Source of the DNA: Spartobacteria bacterium LR76
GTDB lineage: Bacteria; Verrucomicrobiota; Verrucomicrobiia; Chthoniobacterales; Terrimicrobiaceae
Assembly: GCA_003054655.1 (NCBI GenBank)
Contig: QAYZ01000012.1
Span: forward strand, 1-64,000
Length of the DNA: 64,000 bases
Direction of reading: 5' to 3'
The translations under genes and the position numbers were made by a program. Of this stretch, positions 19,094 through 26,301 are shown one piece after another (positions within the stretch are counted from its first letter, which is position 1; every line of letters begins with the position of its first letter). Below the pieces are notes generated by a model. It was not told the DNA's origin. It worked only from the letters and a program-made list of their open reading frames with translations, and searched no databases.

Positions 19094-19507
19094 ATGAGCA
19101 CTGCCGCCGTACCGCCCCCAGAGGGGCGGGGGGAAACCCATGGCTTGATCGATGCGATCACGCACTTGTGCGGGTCGCTCGGTCGGCACATTCATGCCTT
19201 GTCCTCCCTTGCCGGGGTCGAGGCCAAGGAGGCGGCAGGTGTTTATCTGCGGGTCGCCATCGCGGTGGCAGCCGGGCTTTTGCTGGGGCTCTTTGCGTAC
19301 CTGCTGCTCCTTCTGTCAATAGCCTTCCTCCTGGCTTTGTCGGGCGTGAGCTGGCTGTGGATCACGCTGGGACTCGGGCTGCTTCATGTTGGCGGCGTCG
19401 CCGCGTGTTACGTGTTCATACGCGGGCAGGTCAGAAAACCCGTTTTTGCCACCACCCAGGAGGAGCTTCGCAAGGACTTCGCCTCGCTGAAATCTTTCCG
19501 TCTATGA
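19094..19507 (+). CDS. YqjE-like phage-holin-superfamily membrane protein
   Basis: A 137-residue protein with two hydrophobic helices (about 52-82 and 86-110) separated by a short turn, an amphipathic N-terminus and a charged C-terminus. This matches the holin-superfamily-III/YqjE pattern. No lysis function should be inferred; YqjE is an inner-membrane protein of unknown function encoded with YqjD. It starts 18 bases after the DUF883 gene and overlaps the next gene as ATGA. Confidence 0.8.
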   Translation: MSTAAVPPPEGRGETHGLIDAITHLCGSLGRHIHALSSLAGVEAKEAAGVYLRVAIAVAAGLLLGLFAYLLLLLSIAFLLALSGVSWLWITLGLGLLHVGGVAACYVFIRGQVRKPVFATTQEELRKDFASLKSFRL

Positions 19508-19884
19508 GCAAGGAGTTCCTTTTGAACGAACTGCGGCGTTCCCGTGAGGAACTGAGCCGCGACACCTCCGTGCTCCGGCGCGAGCTCGATTTTGAGGCCA
19601 AACTCAAGCAGAGCGTCCGCAAGCATTCCTTCGCCTGGCTGGGTTCCGCCGCCGCCCTCGGCTGGATGATCGCGGGACCGAAGAAAAAGACCCGCGTGGT
19701 GACAAAGCTGGTCGGGTCCAGGGGTGAGCCGATCAAGGAGGAGGCAAAGAAAGCCGCCGGTCGGGCTGGTGCGCTGGGGATCGCTGTCACGGCGGCCAGG
19801 TTTGCCTTCCCCTATCTCCGCCCCGTTCTTCTCCAGTACGCGGGGAGATTTGCGGGCGAACTCGCCCAGCGATTTGCGAAATAG
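19504..19884 (+). CDS. YqjK-like small membrane-associated protein
   Basis: A 126-residue basic protein. It begins MSKEFLLNELRRSREELSRD, giving a charged coiled-coil-like N-terminus, then one hydrophobic segment SFAWLGSAAALGWMIAG (residues 42-58) followed by a Lys-rich stretch. A second, weakly hydrophobic region lies at ~80-110. It is translationally coupled to the YqjE-like gene by ATGA. The YqjK assignment rests on gene order and the short helix-plus-basic-tail layout rather than on a strong motif. Confidence 0.65.
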   Translation: MSKEFLLNELRRSREELSRDTSVLRRELDFEAKLKQSVRKHSFAWLGSAAALGWMIAGPKKKTRVVTKLVGSRGEPIKEEAKKAAGRAGALGIAVTAARFAFPYLRPVLLQYAGRFAGELAQRFAK

Positions 19885-19893
19885 CACGCAACC

Positions 19894-19920
19894 AGACGAA
19901 ATTTGAAAATCGTCTTTTTC
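19894..19920 (+). terminator. Probable terminator after the yqjDEK-like trio
   Basis: A six-base-pair stem AGACGA/TCGTCT (19894-19899 with 19910-19915) with a 10-base loop is followed by TTTT, then a second T-run (19924-19929). It lies just past the stop codon of the third gene and before the PilT-like gene. Confidence 0.5.
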
Positions 19921-19958
19921 TGCTTTTTTCGGGGACGGGTGTAAGCATTATTCCGCAA

Positions 19959-21083
19959 GTGACCACCCCAACAGACGCGTCTTCCTCCCATATCGAAGTC
20001 GTGAACGAAATCCGCACCCTGGACCATGTCGACCAGTACTTGATGGTCGGCAAGGAATCCGATGCCTCGGATATTCACCTGAGCGTGAACTCCAAGCCGA
20101 TCTGGCGGCGTTTCGGCCAGCTTGAGGCGATCTGGCAGCAGGCTCCCGTATTGACCGCCGCGGACACGGAGCGGCTGACGATGGGCTTTCTCACGGATGC
20201 CCAGAAGCAAACCATGGCCGAGCGCGGCGATGTGGATTTTGCCTACGCCAACAGCTTTGGCCGCTTCCGCGCCTGCGTCGTCCGGCAGCGTCTCGGCTAT
20301 GATCTTACGTTCCGTATCATCAGCAGCCGCGTCCGCTCGATGGACGAACTCGGCCTGCCGCAGCAGCTCAAGCTGCTGACCCAGTACCAGAACGGGCTGG
20401 TCCTGGTCACGGGATCGGTCGGTTCCGGCAAGAGCACCACGCTGGCCGCACTGGTGGAGGAGATCAACGGAGCGCGTCACGATCACATCATCACGCTGGA
20501 GGACCCGATCGAGTACGTGATCCGGTCCAAGGGCTGTCACGTCACCCAGCGTGAAGTGCATACGCACACGAAGTCCTTTGCCGCCGCCCTGCGCGGCGCT
20601 CTCCGTGAAGACCCGGACGTCATCATGGTCGGTGAAATGCGCGACCTTGAGACGATCTCGCTGGCGATCACGGCCTCCGAGACCGGTCACCTCGTGCTCG
20701 GCACCCTGCACACCAGCAACGCGGCCCGCACGCTCGACCGTGTGCTCGACGTTTTCCCTACAGACCAGCGGGATCAGATCCGTATCATGGTCAGCGAATC
20801 GCTGCGCGGCATCATCAGCCAGCAGCTCGTTCCCCGGGCCGACGGCCGCGGGCGCTGCCTGGCGATGGAGATCCTGATGAACAACCCCGCCGTGGGCAAC
20901 CTCATCCGCGAAGGCAAGACCTTCATGCTGCCCGGCGTGATCCAGACCGGGCGCAAGCAGGGCATGCAGCTCATGGACGATGCGATCCTGAGCCTGTTCC
21001 AGCAGGGGCTCATCACCTCCGAGGAGGCGTACTACCGCGCGGAGAACAAGCAGATCATGCGGCAGGTCCTGGGGATTCACTGA
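19959..21083 (+). CDS. PilT-family type IV pilus retraction ATPase (first of two)
   Basis: A 374-residue hexameric secretion-type ATPase. The N-terminal PAS-like domain (~1-120) includes ESDASDIHLSVNSKP. Walker A is GSVGSGKST (152-160), the Asp box is THTKSFAAALRGALREDPDVIMVGEMRD, and the His box is TGHLVLGTLHTSNA. PilT proteins power pilus disassembly and twitching. The start is GTG at 19959 with no strong Shine-Dalgarno. It is three bases upstream of a second PilT-like gene. No pilin or assembly genes are in the window. Confidence 0.9.
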   Translation: MTTPTDASSSHIEVVNEIRTLDHVDQYLMVGKESDASDIHLSVNSKPIWRRFGQLEAIWQQAPVLTAADTERLTMGFLTDAQKQTMAERGDVDFAYANSFGRFRACVVRQRLGYDLTFRIISSRVRSMDELGLPQQLKLLTQYQNGLVLVTGSVGSGKSTTLAALVEEINGARHDHIITLEDPIEYVIRSKGCHVTQREVHTHTKSFAAALRGALREDPDVIMVGEMRDLETISLAITASETGHLVLGTLHTSNAARTLDRVLDVFPTDQRDQIRIMVSESLRGIISQQLVPRADGRGRCLAMEILMNNPAVGNLIREGKTFMLPGVIQTGRKQGMQLMDDAILSLFQQGLITSEEAYYRAENKQIMRQVLGIH

Positions 21084-21086
21084 GCC

Positions 21087-22223
21087 ATGGCATACATCGA
21101 TCAATTTTTTCAGGTTCTCATCCAGGCGGGCGGTTCCGATTTGCACCTGGGCGAGGGTGAGCCGCCAAAGATCCGCCGCCACGGCGAGATCCTCCCCATC
21201 CGCGAGGAGGTGCTCACCCACGAGGAGATGGCCTTCATGCTGAGCGAGATCTGCTCGCCGGCCCGCTGGCAGAGGTATGAGGAAACCGGCGATCTCGACT
21301 TTGCCTACGAGATGGATGAGGAAAGCCGCTTCCGCTGCAACTACCTGAAGCAGACGAATGGCTACGGCGCGGTTTTCCGTATCATCCCGACCAAGATCAA
21401 GTCGCTGGAGGAACTCGGCGTACCGCAGGTCATCAAGACCTTTGGCGAGATGCGCGGCGGCATCGTGCTGGTCACCGGCCCGACAGGCTCCGGCAAGAGC
21501 ACCACGCTGGCGGCCCTCATCGACTACATCAACTCCAACTTCTCGCGCCACGTCGTGACGATCGAGGAGCCGATCGAGTTCGTTCACCGCAACAAGAAGA
21601 GCATCATCACCCAGCGCGAGGTGCCAGAGCATGCCATCACCTTCCCGGCGGGATTGAAAGCCGCCCTGCGTGAGGATGCCGACATCGTGCTCGTGGGTGA
21701 AATGCGCGACTTGGAAACGATTTCGCTGGCCCTGACGGCGGCCGAGACCGGCCTGCTCGTTTTTGGCACGCTGCACACGAATAACGCCCGCAAAACCGTC
21801 GACCGTATGATCGACGTGTTCCCGGCCGACCAGCAGTCGCAGGTGCGCACCATGCTTGCCTCCTCGCTGCGCGGCGTCGTCGCCCAGCTCCTGCTCAAGA
21901 AGCAGGATGGCGGCGGTCGAGTGGCCGTGAACGAGATCCTCGTGGGCAACAGCGCCGTGTCGGCCATTGTCCGTGAAGGTGCCACGCAGAAGCTGCAGGA
22001 CGTCATCGTCGGCGGCAAGGGCGAGGGCATGCAGTTCATGGACGACGCCATCTGGGAGCAACTCGTCGGCGGAGCCGTATCGCCGCATGAGGCTTACATG
22101 AAGGCCATCGACAAGCAGCGGTTCCGCGTGTTCCTGCCGGACGACGAGGCCGATCTCGCCAACTCCGCCGGAGCCGGGGATGACCCGTCGACTCGCGGAG
22201 GGGACAAGGGCCGCCGCAAGTAG
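21087..22223 (+). CDS. PilT/PilU-family ATPase (second of two)
   Basis: A 378-residue PilT paralogue. Walker A is GPTGSGKST (131-139). It has AITFPAGLKAALREDADIVLVGEMRD and TGLLVFGTLHTNNARKTVDR. The C-terminal ~25 residues are an acidic then basic tail (DDEADLANS...DKGRRK) absent from the first copy. Tandem pilT–pilU-like pairs are common, with the second protein modulating retraction. Which copy plays the PilU role cannot be decided from sequence alone. coaX follows 31 bases later. Confidence 0.9.
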   Translation: MAYIDQFFQVLIQAGGSDLHLGEGEPPKIRRHGEILPIREEVLTHEEMAFMLSEICSPARWQRYEETGDLDFAYEMDEESRFRCNYLKQTNGYGAVFRIIPTKIKSLEELGVPQVIKTFGEMRGGIVLVTGPTGSGKSTTLAALIDYINSNFSRHVVTIEEPIEFVHRNKKSIITQREVPEHAITFPAGLKAALREDADIVLVGEMRDLETISLALTAAETGLLVFGTLHTNNARKTVDRMIDVFPADQQSQVRTMLASSLRGVVAQLLLKKQDGGGRVAVNEILVGNSAVSAIVREGATQKLQDVIVGGKGEGMQFMDDAIWEQLVGGAVSPHEAYMKAIDKQRFRVFLPDDEADLANSAGAGDDPSTRGGDKGRRK

Positions 22224-22254
22224 CTGATGAAGAGCAGCCCCCCATGCCCGTGAT

Positions 22255-23007
22255 ATGAGCAAGAGGGAATTCCTGCTCGTCGACATCAGCAACAGCTTTA
22301 CGAAGCTGGCCTTTTCTTCCCGGGAACGCATCGGGCGCATCGAGCGCATTCCGACGCCGCTTCTCTCCGTGCAAACGCTGCGTACTGTGCTCGCAGGACG
22401 CACCTTTGCCCATGCTGCGGTGGCTTCCGTCGTGCCGGGGAAAAACCTGGAGATCGAGAGAGCCATCGGCTCCGAGATCTGCTGGGTGGGTCCGGGCGTC
22501 GATCTCGGCATCGGCATCGACTACCCGCAGCCGAGAACCATCGGCGCGGATCGCCTCGCCAACGCGGTCGGGGCGAAGTTTCTGCACGGAGCTCCTGCCA
22601 TCGTGGTCGATTTCGGCACGGCGGTGACGTTCGATGTGCTCACTGAGGAGGGGAACTACGCCGGTGGTGTCATCGCTCCCGGCTTGAGTGCGATGACCGA
22701 TTATCTGCACAGCCGCACGGCCTTGCTGCCCAAGGTGAAACTGCGCGAACCGCGGCGAGCCATCGGACGAAGCACCAAGGAGGCGATGCAATCCGGTGCC
22801 GTTTATGGTTACCGGGGGCTGATCAAAGAGATCGTCCAGGAGATCGAAAGGGAAATCGGGGAGGCTCAGGGGGTGCGCTTGATTGCCACGGGCGGCGACG
22901 CCAAGCTGATTGCCGGGCAGACGAAACTCTTCGATGCCGTCGAGCCACAACTGACCCTGGAAGGCATCCGAATCATCGCAAGGCGGAATTTTCCAGCCGG
23001 ACGATAA
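22255..23007 (+). CDS. coaX: Type III pantothenate kinase
   Basis: A 250-residue ASKHA-fold pantothenate kinase catalysing the first step of CoA synthesis. Family motifs are GADRLANAVGAKF, IVVDFGTAVTFDV (catalytic Asp region) and the downstream PGLSAM segment. The phosphate-binding motif reads DISNSFTKLAF, a variant of the usual DIGNTxxK. Length is typical. It follows the second PilT-like gene by 31 bases and may be cotranscribed with it. Confidence 0.88.
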   Translation: MSKREFLLVDISNSFTKLAFSSRERIGRIERIPTPLLSVQTLRTVLAGRTFAHAAVASVVPGKNLEIERAIGSEICWVGPGVDLGIGIDYPQPRTIGADRLANAVGAKFLHGAPAIVVDFGTAVTFDVLTEEGNYAGGVIAPGLSAMTDYLHSRTALLPKVKLREPRRAIGRSTKEAMQSGAVYGYRGLIKEIVQEIEREIGEAQGVRLIATGGDAKLIAGQTKLFDAVEPQLTLEGIRIIARRNFPAGR

Positions 23008-23048
23008 GGTTCATCCGGCGCGCCTGCGTAAAATCGATGGTGATCTGA

Positions 23049-23234
23049 TTAGCCGGGTTCCACGTCGATCGTTTCCACTTCACCCGGGTGACACCGGATG
23101 GTGAGAGCCAGCGGTCGGCAGCACACTGCGCAGTCTTCGATCGTAGTGTAGGAACCCTCCTCGGTATCGACTTCGATGGCGAAGCTCTCGCCACAGAAGG
23201 GACACACTATCGTGGTGTCTTCGATGAGGTTCAT
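23049..23234 (-). CDS. CPXCG-motif cysteine-rich mini-protein
   Basis: A 61-residue protein beginning MNLIEDTTIVCPFCGESF, with a CPFCG knuckle at residues 11-15 and a second pair CAVCC at ~40-44, a likely small zinc ribbon. It belongs to the CPXCG-motif family of unknown function. The start is set by an excellent ribosome binding site, AAAGGAGGT, placed nine bases upstream. A longer open frame runs further upstream but lacks such a site. It is convergent with coaX and divergent from ahpC. Confidence 0.8.
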   Translation of the reverse strand: MNLIEDTTIVCPFCGESFAIEVDTEEGSYTTIEDCAVCCRPLALTIRCHPGEVETIDVEPG

Positions 23235-23433
23235 ACTTTGTATACCTCCTTTCCCGGCGAAAAGCGTACGCCCGGAAGGACGAGGGTGCAACCCGATTTG
23301 GCCTCCGCATCGCATGGAATAGCAGGTCGCAAGGGGGCACGTGGGTAACATTCCCTTTGCAATTCCCCAAAACATTCTAGATTCCAAGCCGCCGGAAACG
23401 GCCAAAACCTCAACAATCAGAGACAGAGACAAT

Positions 23434-23961
23434 ATGCTGACAGTAGGAGATCTATTCCCGGCCTTTCATTCCAAGGCATGCAACGGGCTCACCAGTGACG
23501 ACATCATCGAAATCGACAACTCCACCTACAAGGGCAAGTGGACCTTCTTTTTGTTTTACCCGAAGGACTTCACCTTCGTCTGCCCGACCGAGCTCGTGGA
23601 GTTTGGCAAGCGCAATGGCGACTTCAAGGACCGCGACGTGCAGTTGATCGGCGGTTCCACCGACAACGAATTCTCGCATCTCGCGTGGCGCCAGTCGCAT
23701 GCCGACCTGAAGAGCCTGCCGTACCCGCTCATCGCCGCCCAGAAGCTGGCCGGTGACCTCGGCATCCTCGATCCCAAGGAAAACGTCTGTCTGCGCGCAA
23801 GCTTCCTCGTCGACCAGCATGGCGTGATCCAATGGGCCACGGTGAACAACCTCTCCGTGGGCCGCAGCGTGGAGGAGGCCCTCCGCGTCGTCGACGCCGT
23901 CCAGTCCGACGAACTTTGCCCGTGTAACTGGAAGAAGGGCGACGCAACTCTCAAGGTCTAA
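23434..23961 (+). CDS. ahpC: Peroxiredoxin, AhpC type
   Basis: A 175-residue peroxiredoxin reducing hydrogen peroxide and organic hydroperoxides. The peroxidatic cysteine is Cys50 in FYPKDFTFVCPTE. The C-terminus has two candidate resolving cysteines, Cys162 and Cys164, in DELCPCNWKKGD. The start ATG at 23434 gives the standard N-terminus MLTVGDLFPAF; upstream codons in frame are non-conserved. It is followed by an AhpD-like gene, the probable reductant adaptor, with a hairpin between them. Confidence 0.93.
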   Translation: MLTVGDLFPAFHSKACNGLTSDDIIEIDNSTYKGKWTFFLFYPKDFTFVCPTELVEFGKRNGDFKDRDVQLIGGSTDNEFSHLAWRQSHADLKSLPYPLIAAQKLAGDLGILDPKENVCLRASFLVDQHGVIQWATVNNLSVGRSVEEALRVVDAVQSDELCPCNWKKGDATLKV

Positions 23962-23974
23962 CGACATTCCCACA

Positions 23975-24007
23975 GCGCCCGGTTGGCAACGACCGGGCGC
24001 ACTTTTT
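23975..24007 (+). terminator. Hairpin with T-tract between ahpC and ahpD
   Basis: A nine-base-pair stem gcgcccggt/accgggcgc (23975-23983 with 23992-24000) and eight-base loop is followed by ACTTTTT. The ATG of the ahpD-like gene begins at 24009, so the hairpin occupies the place of its ribosome binding site. It probably acts as a partial terminator or lowers translation of the second gene. Confidence 0.6.
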
Positions 24008-24008
24008 C

Positions 24009-24536
24009 ATGTCCGCTCTCGAATCGCTCCGCGATAAACTTCCCGAGGCCGCCAAGGACCTCAAACTCAACCTTCAGGCCATCCTCCGGCCGGAAAATCT
24101 CACCCAGGACCAGGTCTGGGGCTGCGTGCTCGCCAGCGCCTTTTTCCTCGGCGACGAAGCCCTCACCCTCGCTCTCGTCGAGGAAGGCCGCGCCAATGGC
24201 GTGACCGAGGAACTCCTCGACGACGCCCGCGCTGCCGCGTCGATCATGGGAATGAATACGGTGTACTACCGCTTCCGCCATCTGGTGGAAAAGGAGTCGT
24301 ACAATGCCATCCCGCCGCGCCTGCGCATGATGCGCATGAGCCAGCTCAAGACCGACAAGGCCACGTTTGAGCTCATGTCGATGTCCTGCGCCGCGCTCGC
24401 CGGCTGCGGCATGTGCCTCAAGGCGCATGAGGCCACCCTGCTCCAGCACGGCATCACCGAGGCGGGAGTCAATGACTCGATCCGCATCGCTGCCGTCCTC
24501 AGCGGCGTGAAAATCGCCCTGAGCATCCCCGCTTAA
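24009..24536 (+). CDS. ahpD: AhpD-like alkylhydroperoxidase (carboxymuconolactone decarboxylase family)
   Basis: A 175-residue all-helical protein with the AhpD redox motif AGCGMCLKAHE (Cys133, Cys136, His140). In mycobacteria AhpD relays electrons from lipoylated carriers to AhpC; a similar role is likely here given the upstream ahpC. Length and the second helical layer (residues 1-100) match AhpD. The ATG follows directly after a hairpin with no visible Shine-Dalgarno. Confidence 0.88.
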   Translation: MSALESLRDKLPEAAKDLKLNLQAILRPENLTQDQVWGCVLASAFFLGDEALTLALVEEGRANGVTEELLDDARAAASIMGMNTVYYRFRHLVEKESYNAIPPRLRMMRMSQLKTDKATFELMSMSCAALAGCGMCLKAHEATLLQHGITEAGVNDSIRIAAVLSGVKIALSIPA

Positions 24537-24560
24537 CCCGCGAGGAAATTCCTTCCGCGT

Positions 24561-24588
24561 CTTCCCGGTTTCTCTCGAAGCCGGGAGG
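24561..24588. terminator. Hairpin between convergent genes
   Basis: An 11-base-pair stem including GU pairs (24561-24571 with 24578-24588) and a six-base loop lies between the convergent ahpD and antitoxin genes. No T-tract follows on either strand, so termination is weakly supported. Confidence 0.35.
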
Positions 24589-24617
24589 GCGATAGGATCG
24601 AATCTTTAAAAGTGACG

Positions 24618-24977
24618 TTAAGCTGCCTTGATCGCAGCCCTTCGGGATTTCGTTTTGAGTGCAGGTGTCAAACGGCTTGCAACCTTGACCGTATGAAGGG
24701 CTTTTAAAACGGTTTTCGGGCTCTGAGCAGCAACCATCAAAAGCGCTTTTGCTGCACCTTCCGGTTCGCGTCGTTTCTGCTCCCAGTTTTGAATTGTGCG
24801 AGCACTCACCCCAATCATAAGGGCAAACTCCGACTGGCTTAACCCAAGTCCATCCCGGATTTTCTGAACGTCAGGAACAACGATTTTGGTGACCCTTGCG
24901 GCCTTGCGATTGCCTCGTCGGATCTCTCCAGCCTGTTTGATGCTGGCTACCAGTTCCGCAAAGTCTTCCGTCTTCAT
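24618..24977 (-). CDS. HTH-domain antitoxin of a RelE/HigB-type module
   Basis: A 119-residue protein with a central XRE-type helix-turn-helix: VQKIRDGLGLSQSEFALMIG followed by VSARTIQNWEQKRREPEGAA (about residues 38-77). The C-terminal ~35 residues are basic (LKTKSRRAAIKAA). It is translated by ATGA overlap with the upstream toxin gene, the toxin-first order of HigBA-like modules. The antitoxin likely binds the inverted repeat upstream of the toxin gene to autoregulate. Confidence 0.85.
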   Translation of the reverse strand: MKTEDFAELVASIKQAGEIRRGNRKAARVTKIVVPDVQKIRDGLGLSQSEFALMIGVSARTIQNWEQKRREPEGAAKALLMVAAQSPKTVLKALHTVKVASRLTPALKTKSRRAAIKAA

Positions 24978-25288
24978 GATAGTTCCTCTTTAATGAGGGC
25001 TCGGAGCACCCTCAATTGTTCGTTCGATAGATCCTCTTGTTTGTTCTTTGGGTAGGCGAAGAGAAGGTAAATGCCGTCTTCTTGCAAGATGTAGTAGATG
25101 ACGCGTATTCCTCCTCGCTTTCCCCGTCCTTGTGCCGACCATCGAATTTTCCGCAATCCCCCGCCGCCTCGGATAACGTCTCCAGCCTCGGGATTGAGAG
25201 TCAGGATCATTTGAAAGCGCCGATATTCGGCATCCTCAAGTAACTCGATGATCTGTTTGGTGAAGATCGGAGTTTCGATGAACTGCAC
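24974..25288 (-). CDS. RelE/ParE-superfamily toxin
   Basis: A 104-residue toxin of the RelE-like group (COG4737 type). It shows MQFIETPIFTKQIIELL, GGGGLRKIRWSAQGRGKRGGIRVIYYI and the C-terminal LLFAYPKNKQEDLSNEQ. Such proteins are usually ribosome-dependent mRNA endonucleases; the basic R/K patch in GRGKRGGIRV fits. The start is GTG. The operator-like repeat sits 12 bases upstream. The gene overlaps its antitoxin as ATGA. Confidence 0.85.
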   Translation of the reverse strand: MQFIETPIFTKQIIELLEDAEYRRFQMILTLNPEAGDVIRGGGGLRKIRWSAQGRGKRGGIRVIYYILQEDGIYLLFAYPKNKQEDLSNEQLRVLRALIKEELS

Positions 25289-25299
25289 ACAAATATCCT

Positions 25300-25316
25300 A
25301 TACGCCAATGGCGTAT
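25300..25316 (-). promoter_or_regulatory. Toxin–antitoxin operator (perfect inverted repeat)
   Basis: A perfect palindrome ATACGCC-aat-GGCGTAT (7+3+7) lies 12 bases upstream of the toxin GTG. On the minus strand it runs into TAGGATATTT, a possible -10 region, so antitoxin binding would cover the promoter. This is the normal place for an HTH antitoxin operator. Confidence 0.65.
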
Positions 25317-25362
25317 GAATGCAAGCCGAATTAGGTGCTTGTCTGTAGAATCAGATCCGCCG

Positions 25363-25713
25363 CTAACCCTCGACCTCGAGGCGTTTGGCGTCGCTCCAGA
25401 GATTTTCCAGACCGTAAAACTCGCGCTTGTCGTTGTGGAAGAGGTGAACGATCACGTCGCCGTAATCGAGGACGATCCACTGGCTGATCGGGAAGCCGTC
25501 CTCGGAGGCGGGCTTGCGGTCGAGTTGTTCGCGGCATTGCTCCCGGATGGACGAGGCGATGGCCTTGAGCTGCGGCTCGGAGGAGCCGGAGCAGATCACG
25601 AAATAGTCCGTGAAGGTCGAGATTCCCTGCATATCGAGGACGGTGATGTCCTCGGCCTTCTTGTCTGCCGCTGCGGCGGCGCAGGCGCGAGCCAGCTTTT
25701 CGCCGTCAGTCAT
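25363..25713 (-). CDS. rsfS: Ribosome silencing factor RsfS
   Basis: A 116-residue RsfS/Iojap protein that binds ribosomal protein uL14 and blocks subunit joining during starvation. Typical segments are DITVLDMQGISTFTDYFVICSGSS and WIVLDYGDVIVHLFHNDKREFYGLENLWSDA. Its start overlaps the end of nadD by eight bases, the widespread nadD–rsfS pairing. Confidence 0.93.
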   Translation of the reverse strand: MTDGEKLARACAAAAADKKAEDITVLDMQGISTFTDYFVICSGSSEPQLKAIASSIREQCREQLDRKPASEDGFPISQWIVLDYGDVIVHLFHNDKREFYGLENLWSDAKRLEVEG

Positions 25714-26281
25714 TGCAGTAGAGTCGGTGTTTCTTGATTACGTCACAGGTGGCCACGGGGACCATATACCTGATGGAGCTGCCCCGGGCAACGCGATTGC
25801 GAATCTCGGTGGAGGAAAGTTCGATATTTCGCGAGATGATCGGCAGGCCGGAGAGAAACGGGACGCCCGCACGGGTAAGGACCACGAATTGAACGAGTTC
25901 CTTGAGCTGGTCGACTTCGCGCCATGTATTCAACTCCTCCAGATTGTCGTCACCGACGAGGTAGTACAACTGGGCCTCGGGGAATTTCTCCCGGTACAAA
26001 CGAGCGGTATCGACGGCGTACGAGGGGCCTTCGCGCTCGACCTCGCAGCGATCGAGTTCGAAATATTTCTCTCCCTCGATGGCGGCCTGAATCATTTCGC
26101 AGCGTACCTCCGCAGGGGCTGGGGGCTTGCGGAGCTTGTGCGGAGAAAGGTTGGCGGGGATGAAGGCGATCTTCGACAGCTTCAATCGCTCAAGAGCATC
26201 GCGCGCCAGGAGCAGATGACCGTTGTGGATGGGATCAAACGTTCCGCCGTAAAGGCCGATCTTGAGCGGGGAGGGATTCAT
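25706..26281 (-). CDS. nadD: Nicotinate-nucleotide adenylyltransferase
   Basis: A 191-residue NadD forming deamido-NAD from nicotinate mononucleotide and ATP. The nucleotidyltransferase motif GLYGGTFDPIHNGHLLLA is at residues 9-26. The SxTxxR-type motif near the C-terminus reads LSSTEIRNRVARG. It is operonic with rsfS and divergent from the NagZ-like gene across 20 bases. Confidence 0.94.
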   Translation of the reverse strand: MNPSPLKIGLYGGTFDPIHNGHLLLARDALERLKLSKIAFIPANLSPHKLRKPPAPAEVRCEMIQAAIEGEKYFELDRCEVEREGPSYAVDTARLYREKFPEAQLYYLVGDDNLEELNTWREVDQLKELVQFVVLTRAGVPFLSGLPIISRNIELSSTEIRNRVARGSSIRYMVPVATCDVIKKHRLYCND

Positions 26282-26301
26282 TCGACAGATGAGGGCAGTT
26301 T

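Noticed and set aside
19812-22517. A 901-codon open frame antisense to the PilT-like genes and coaX
   Set aside because: It is a mirror of high-GC coding sequence: the sense strand holds three genes with complete family motifs, and the antisense translation has no recognisable domain.
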